Shown piece after piece: positions 59,750 to 64,000 of a stretch of DNA of 64,000 nt (its first letter is position 1; each line of letters opens with the position of its first letter). A program made the position numbers and the translations under genes. The stretch lies in NCBI RefSeq assembly GCF_039614715.1, contig NZ_CP154857.1, forward strand, positions 4,092,001 to 4,156,000, in the 5' to 3' direction. The notes under the pieces were generated by a model. The model did not search any database and was not told the DNA's origin. It saw only the letters and a list, made by a program, of their open reading frames with translations. The stretch comes from Microbacterium sp. AZCO. GTDB lineage: Bacteria > Actinomycetota > Actinomycetes > Actinomycetales > Microbacteriaceae.

Positions 59750-60103
59750 ATGAGACGTCGCGCCGGAACCCTCCTGCCGCTCGAGGCCGAGATCCTCGAC
59801 GCCGGACTGCGCCTGCGGCGCTCCGGCGACGAGCACTTCCACGGCTTCGCGCTGGCGAAGGTGCTCGCGGGCGACGGGTCGACGCTCACGGCGCACGGCA
59901 CCCTCTACAAGGCGCTCGGCAGGCTCGAGAAGGCGGGCCTGCTCGAGAGCGAGTGGGAGGATGCCGAGGCAGCCGGCGACGAGGGGCGCCCGCGTCGGCG
60001 TCTCTACAGCGTGACGGGCGCGGGTCAGCTCGCGCTCGCCGCACATCGGGCCGAGACCGCACGCAGCGCTCCCGTCGGGCGCGCCGCGTGGGAGGCGCTG
60101 TGA
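59750..60103 (+). CDS. PadR family transcriptional regulator
   Basis: 117 residues, complete. Winged-helix pattern: LLPLEAEILDAGLRLRRSGD, HGFALAKVLA, AHGTLYKALGRLEKAGLLES, GRPRRRLYSVTGAGQLAL. It lacks the long C-terminal helical domain, so it is a short (s2-type) PadR. It is followed by a membrane protein gene with a GTGA overlap, and very likely represses this two-gene operon through the inverted repeat at 59704-59732. Confidence 0.92.
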   Translation: MRRRAGTLLPLEAEILDAGLRLRRSGDEHFHGFALAKVLAGDGSTLTAHGTLYKALGRLEKAGLLESEWEDAEAAGDEGRPRRRLYSVTGAGQLALAAHRAETARSAPVGRAAWEAL

Positions 60104-60957
60104 GCGCCCTGGTCCCCGGCCGCACAGCCGGAGGCGATCGCGCGGCCGAGGCCGCCGCGGACGTCGCCCGGCGCTGGGTGCGCTGGTACGCAGGACTCGT
60201 GGGCACGGAGGCGGCCGAGCGTCGCCGTGCCGAGATCGAGTCCGATCTGTGGGAGCAGCGCGCCGACGCGCGAGAGAGCGGGAGCCGGCCATCGGCCGTC
60301 GCCGCCTCGATCGCGTGGCGGGTGGTCGCCGGCATGCCGGACGACCTCCTGTGGGTACGAACACAACGCCTGGCGATGCGGGGTCTGCAGGCCGACCGAA
60401 AGGCATCCGCCATGAACACTCTCGGACACACCCTCGCGCGCTGGTGGTGGGCCGCCGGCGCGGCCGTCCTCGCCGCGTTCCTCCTCTATGCCGGGATCGA
60501 CAACCTCGTCGGCGAATATGCGCCGCTGCCGGAATCCGCCACGCAGTGCTTCGTCGCCCTCGCGTTCCTCGTCGCCGGCATCGCGGTGCGGGCGAAGGTG
60601 CCACGACTCTCCGCGGTCCTCATCGCCGCCCCTGCTCTGCCTCTGACGGGCATCTGGTGGGCCTGGCCCGTCGCCGTTCTGGCAGGTCTCGTCGCACTCG
60701 GCGCGATCGTCGAGATCGTCCGGCTCAGCGCACCCGGCGTCCCAGCCCGAGCAGGTGCTGTGCTCGGCGCTCTGCTCCTGGGCGCCGCGTTCATCGCCCC
60801 CGCACTCGGATGGGGGCCCGGTGCCATCGGCGCCCCCGCCGTGTTCTTCGGGCTTGCTCTGCTGCTCGCCGCGGTCGGCGTCACCCTCCTCGTGCTGACC
60901 CGCGCCCGCGCTCCCCACCCGGTCGAGGCGCCGAAGGCGCCGACCCTCGTCGCCTGA
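60100..60957 (+). CDS. Membrane protein in padR operon
   Basis: 285 residues. The N-terminal 110 residues are soluble (WYAGLVGTEAAERRRAEIESDLWEQ; a helix-rich region of the type found in PadR-associated permease-like proteins). About six hydrophobic helices follow (WWWAAGAAVLAAFLLYAGI onward), and a short tail. No transport signature was recognised. Translational coupling to padR (GTG at 60100) suggests an envelope or efflux role. Confidence 0.8.
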   Translation: MSALVPGRTAGGDRAAEAAADVARRWVRWYAGLVGTEAAERRRAEIESDLWEQRADARESGSRPSAVAASIAWRVVAGMPDDLLWVRTQRLAMRGLQADRKASAMNTLGHTLARWWWAAGAAVLAAFLLYAGIDNLVGEYAPLPESATQCFVALAFLVAGIAVRAKVPRLSAVLIAAPALPLTGIWWAWPVAVLAGLVALGAIVEIVRLSAPGVPARAGAVLGALLLGAAFIAPALGWGPGAIGAPAVFFGLALLLAAVGVTLLVLTRARAPHPVEAPKAPTLVA

Positions 60958-61019
60958 CCCGCGACCTTCCTCGAACCCCGGCACGTCCGCGGCACCGCCG
61001 CGACCCCGTGCGTGCCGGC

Positions 61020-61060
61020 CGCGGTCCGGGATGCCCCTCGGCACGGCATCCCGGACCGCG
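61020..61060. terminator. Perfect 16-bp stem terminator with GGGATGCC arms
   Basis: Bases 61020-61035 (CGCGGTCCGGGATGCC) pair perfectly with 61045-61060, loop 9 nt. It ends the padR operon. Like the hairpin after xylA it is built on an inverted GGGATGCC pair. Confidence 0.88.
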
Positions 61061-61204
61061 TATGTCTGCCCGGATGGCGTCCGGGTTCGTTCAGGATGCC
61101 GCGCCGCGGCGTCTCCCCGACCGCACCGACATCGGCGTGACGGATGACCCGGATACATCGCCCGACGGATGCCGCGGCATCCGCTCTCCCGTAGCGTGAA
61201 GGCG

Positions 61205-62359
61205 ATGTTCCGTCCGCTCACGCCCGTCCAGATCGTCGTCGACGTCGTCGTGGCGGGCGTCTTCGCCGCCCTCATCGCGCCGGTCGAGTTCGCCCTCGGA
61301 CGCGCCGCCGACAGCAATGCCCTGAGCACGACGCTCGTGACGGTGATCTTCGCCGGGGCGCTCGCCGTCCGGAGGCTCTCACCCGGCCTCGCGCTGGCGC
61401 TCGCCTGGCTCGGAGCCGTCGTGCAGATGGGGTTCTCGCGCCCGCCGGGGCTCGTCGACGTCGCGATCTTCGGGGTGCTCTACGCGACCGCCGCCTACGG
61501 GTCGCGGCTCGTCTTCTGGCTCGGGTTCTCGTCGGCCATCGTGGGTGCCGCGGTCATCACGTTCTACCTCGTCGCGGTGATGGCGATCCTCTCTGCCGGT
61601 CAGACCTGGCAGAGCATCACGTACGCGGCCGCGGTCCTCGTCGCGGCGCTCTTCGCGCTCCTCCTCGCGTGGACGGTGGGCGCGCTCGTGCGCACCGGCA
61701 TCCGCGCTCGCGAGAACCGCGCCGCCCAGGTGCGCGCGGAGGCCGACACGGCGACGGAGCAGGAGCGCGTCCGCATCGCGCGCGACATGCACGACGTCGT
61801 CGCGCACTCGCTCGCGGTCGTGATCGCGCAGGCCGACGGCGCGCGGTATGCCGCGGCATCCGACCCCGCCGCCGCCACCGAGGCCCTCGGCACCATCTCC
61901 TCGACGGCGCGTTCGGCGCTCGCCGATGTCCGGCTGCTCCTCACCCAGCTCCGGCACAGCCAGGGCGACGGCCCGCAGCCCACCCTCGCCGACCTCGAGG
62001 AGCTCTACGCCCAGGTGCGCGCGGCCGGCGTCGACCTGCGCGTCGATGTCGACCCCGCACCTCCCGGAGAGCCGCCCGCCGCCGTGCAGCTCGCGATCTA
62101 CCGCGTCCTGCAGGAGGCGCTCACGAACGCCCTGCGCCACGGCGACGGCGGAGTCGTGAGTGTGCGGCTCTCGTGGCTGCCCGACCGTGTCGACCTCGCG
62201 GTGCGCAACGGGACGGGGATGGATGCCGCGCCCGGCGCCGGGCACGGGCTCATCGGCATGCGCGAGCGGGCCCAGCTCGCGGGTGGCACGCTCTTGGCGG
62301 AGGCGGTCGACGGAGCCTTCCTCGTCCGCGCGACGATCCCGGTCGGGAGCCCCGCATGA
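61205..62359 (+). CDS. Sensor histidine kinase, NarX/LiaS/DesK-type
   Basis: 384 residues. About five N-terminal membrane helices (to about residue 165) replace a large extracellular sensor. The HisKA_3 domain has RVRIARDMHDVVAHSLAVVI with the phospho-accepting His in DMHD. The HATPase_c part has VLQEALTNALRHGDGG and GHGLIGMRERA. The ATG at 61205 follows TAGCGT by 8 nt. Its stop overlaps the response regulator start (ATGA). The ligand is unknown; membrane stress is typical for this architecture. Confidence 0.94.
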   Translation: MFRPLTPVQIVVDVVVAGVFAALIAPVEFALGRAADSNALSTTLVTVIFAGALAVRRLSPGLALALAWLGAVVQMGFSRPPGLVDVAIFGVLYATAAYGSRLVFWLGFSSAIVGAAVITFYLVAVMAILSAGQTWQSITYAAAVLVAALFALLLAWTVGALVRTGIRARENRAAQVRAEADTATEQERVRIARDMHDVVAHSLAVVIAQADGARYAAASDPAAATEALGTISSTARSALADVRLLLTQLRHSQGDGPQPTLADLEELYAQVRAAGVDLRVDVDPAPPGEPPAAVQLAIYRVLQEALTNALRHGDGGVVSVRLSWLPDRVDLAVRNGTGMDAAPGAGHGLIGMRERAQLAGGTLLAEAVDGAFLVRATIPVGSPA

Positions 62360-62994
62360 TCCGCGTCGTGCTGGTCGACGACCAGGCGCTCTTCCGCGCC
62401 GGCATCTGGATGCTCGTCGGCTCGCAGCCGGACCTCGAGGTCGTGGGCGAGGCGTCGGACGGTAAGGAGGCGATCGAGGTCGTTCGCGCGACGAAGCCGG
62501 ACGTCGTGCTGATGGACATCCGCATGCCCGTCCTCGACGGCCTCGCCGCAACGGCGGAGCTGCTGCACGACGCCGATCCGCCGCGGATCGTCATGCTCAC
62601 GACCTTCGACCTCGATGAAGCCGCAGCCCGCGCGATCCGTCAGGGGGCGAGCGGCTTCCTCCTCAAGGACGCCGATCCCGAGTTCCTGCTCGCCGCCATC
62701 CGCACCGTGCACTCCGGTTCGGCCGTCATCGCGGCATCCGCCACTCGCGACCTGTTCGAGCGGTTCACGGATGCCGCTCCCCGGCCCGTGCCGCCGGCGT
62801 ACCGGGGGCTGACGGAGCGCGAGCGCGAGATCTTCGCGCTCGCCGCACGGGGTCTGTCGAACGCCGAGATCGCGGCGCGCGAGTTCCTCTCCGAGGCGAC
62901 GGTGAAGACGCACATCAGCCGCATCCTGACGAAGCTCGGGCTGCGCGACCGCGTGCAGCTCGTGGTCTTCGCCTTCGAGCACGGGCTGGCCTGA
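62356..62994 (+). CDS. NarL/LuxR-type response regulator
   Basis: 212 residues. Receiver domain: VVLVDDQALFRAGIWMLV, phospho-Asp in VVLMDIRMPVLDG, TTFDLDEAA and the conserved Lys in GFLLKDADPE. LuxR HTH: LTEREREIFALAARGLSNAE, then EFLSEATVKTHISRILTKLGL. It is the partner of the preceding kinase. Targets are not visible; the ABC ATPase at 63837 is a candidate because such pairs often control adjacent exporters. Confidence 0.95.
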   Translation: MIRVVLVDDQALFRAGIWMLVGSQPDLEVVGEASDGKEAIEVVRATKPDVVLMDIRMPVLDGLAATAELLHDADPPRIVMLTTFDLDEAAARAIRQGASGFLLKDADPEFLLAAIRTVHSGSAVIAASATRDLFERFTDAAPRPVPPAYRGLTEREREIFALAARGLSNAEIAAREFLSEATVKTHISRILTKLGLRDRVQLVVFAFEHGLA

Positions 62995-63005
62995 GCGGCG
63001 CCGGG

Positions 63006-63692
63006 TCAGCGCCCCTCGAGAGCCGCGCGGTGCTTCTCGTACTTCGGCTTGCCGACCCACCGCCAGACGAGTCGCACGGGGCCGGGGAGGCTCTTGCGCA
63101 TCCAGGCGTCGCCGCCGTCGGGCTGCGCCTCGAGGATGAGGCCGAGCGAGTTCCAGGTCTGCCCCTTCGGAGTCGCCTTGCGGCCGTGCTCCGAGAACCA
63201 CTCGACCTCCTTCTGCGTGATGACGGTCTCCATGACGGGGACGATGTTCGCCTCCTCGTCGGGCAGGTGCACGTCGAGCGCGGCGTTGACACCGTCGAGG
63301 GCCGCGAGGACGGGCTCGGCATCCACCGCCTTCGCCGACCGCCGCCACGCGGGGAGCGCCGCGTCGAGCGCCGTCAGCTGCACGAGCATCGCCGCATGCT
63401 GCTGCTTCATGCGCTCGACGTGGACCGCGCACGCGGGCGCCCGCTCCTCGAGCGGCGCCCACAGCCGCGCGTCCTCTCCCTCGTGGTGGGCGTGCAGTGC
63501 GACCGACAGCAGGTCGAGCTGCTGCGCGACGACCTCGGCGTGCGCGGAGTCGCGCTCGGCGACGCCGCGGACGAGCGCGGGCCCCTCCCCGAAGCCCGCC
63601 TTGTACATGCGATGGATGTCGGCCATTCCGCTCGCGTCGCACGTCTTGGCCGTCGGGACGTCGCCGCTCGGCGGCAGAGGGGTGGCGGGCAT
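63006..63692 (-). CDS. Hemerythrin-like domain protein
   Basis: 228 residues. The helical bundle carries the metal-ligand pattern HHEGEDARLWAPLEER, HVERMKQQHAAML, and HLPDEEANIVPVMET, i.e. the H-HxxxE-HxxxH-HxxxxD/E arrangement of bacterial hemerythrins, which bind a di-iron centre and sense or store O2 or NO. Soluble, no signal peptide. It converges on the response regulator and is divergent from the ABC ATPase. Confidence 0.9.
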   Translation of the reverse strand: MPATPLPPSGDVPTAKTCDASGMADIHRMYKAGFGEGPALVRGVAERDSAHAEVVAQQLDLLSVALHAHHEGEDARLWAPLEERAPACAVHVERMKQQHAAMLVQLTALDAALPAWRRSAKAVDAEPVLAALDGVNAALDVHLPDEEANIVPVMETVITQKEVEWFSEHGRKATPKGQTWNSLGLILEAQPDGGDAWMRKSLPGPVRLVWRWVGKPKYEKHRAALEGR

Positions 63693-63836
63693 CGTCGCTC
63701 CTTCATCGGCTCCCGCCCGACGCTAGCCCCGACCGCCGACAGGCGGAAGAGCCGCCGCCCGGATCATCCTCGAGATGTACGCGGATGCCTCTCCCGGCCG
63801 ACGCGCGGACGCCTCCGGGATTCCTACCGTCGAAGC

Positions 63837-64000
63837 ATGCACATCTCCTCCACCGACCTCGGGCTCGCGGCCCGGGTGCAGCAGCTGACCAAGTCCTACG
63901 GCTCGGGCGAAGGCGCGGTCACCGCGCTCGACGGCGTGAGCGTCGGCATCCGCCGCGGCGAGTTCACGGCGATCATGGGACCGTCGGGCTCGGGCAAGTC
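63837..64000 (+). CDS. ABC transporter ATPase, MacB/LolD type (cut by window end)
   Basis: The first 54 residues are visible: ARVQQLTKSYGSGEGAVTAL, DGVSVGIRRGEFTAIMGPSG, ending in Walker A SGSGKS. TACCGT (63825-63830) is 6 nt before the ATG, leaderless. The LTKSYG...EVTALDGV-like opening and IMGPSGSGKS place it in the MacB/LolD/BceA group of exporters; the permease should lie to the right of the window. Confidence 0.9.
   Translation, partial: MHISSTDLGLAARVQQLTKSYGSGEGAVTALDGVSVGIRRGEFTAIMGPSGSGK

Noticed and set aside
1..64000. tRNA, rRNA, riboswitch or prophage genes
   Set aside because: No cloverleaf, conserved rRNA segment, known riboswitch core or phage structural gene was recognised in any gap.

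Overview
The window is high-GC DNA that looks like a chromosome segment of a Gram-positive actinobacterium, most likely Microbacteriaceae (Microbacterium-like). The support is the strong GC bias at third codon positions, the family mix (PucR, ROK, Lhr of about 1,600 residues, DUF6421, paired DUF7882 proteins), many leaderless promoters, and a striking excess of the word GGATGCC/GGCATCC. No rRNA, tRNA, CRISPR or prophage was seen. The genus is inference only.

Layout. 1-5.5 kb: PadR fragment, class III aminotransferase, PucR regulator, cupin and PuuB-like FAD oxidase (amine/GABA-type catabolism). 5.7-11.8 kb: SLC13 permease, SDR with divergent TetR over a perfect operator, convergent DUF7882 paralogues, F420-reductase-like protein, second class III aminotransferase. 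12-22.7 kb: sugar block with a GH3 glycosidase plus sugar ABC importer facing a LacI regulator, then a ROK repressor facing xylA, followed by xylB. 22.9-33 kb: alarmone synthetase, TetR/membrane protein pair, antiporter operon, TspO-like protein, amidotransferase, HTH-less LysR-type domain, DUF1304, nuclease, hexapeptide protein, PT-rich lipoprotein. 33-41 kb: Nei-type glycosylase and Lhr helicase, PspC, ABC-F. 41-49.5 kb: esterase, and a TetR-controlled amidohydrolase/peptide-ABC operon whose second permease has an in-frame TAG. 49.5-53.9 kb: DUF4916 Nudix-like, DivIVA-like coiled coil, threonine aldolase, SDR. 53.9-56.6 kb: an IS110 element in front of an MFS gene. 56.6-64 kb: DUF6421/Lrp pair, lipid-kinase-like gene, PadR operon, two-component system, hemerythrin protein, start of an ABC ATPase.

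The most notable signal is the non-coding left end of the IS110 element. It reads as a complete bridge RNA (about 175 nt) with a target loop and a donor loop. The target-guide segments match both genomic flanks, and the donor-guide segments match the element's own ends, in the order and orientation described for IS621. The pairing defines the element as about 53934-55237 and implies that insertion split a leaderless promoter from its MFS gene while supplying a ribosome binding site.

Other unusual signals are two families of small palindromic repeats that sit between genes and also lie in frame inside genes (ABC-F, Lhr, a tandem in xylB), inverted GGATGCC words forming terminator stems, a nonsense codon in the dppC-like permease, and clean operator palindromes for nearly every divergent regulator/target pair.
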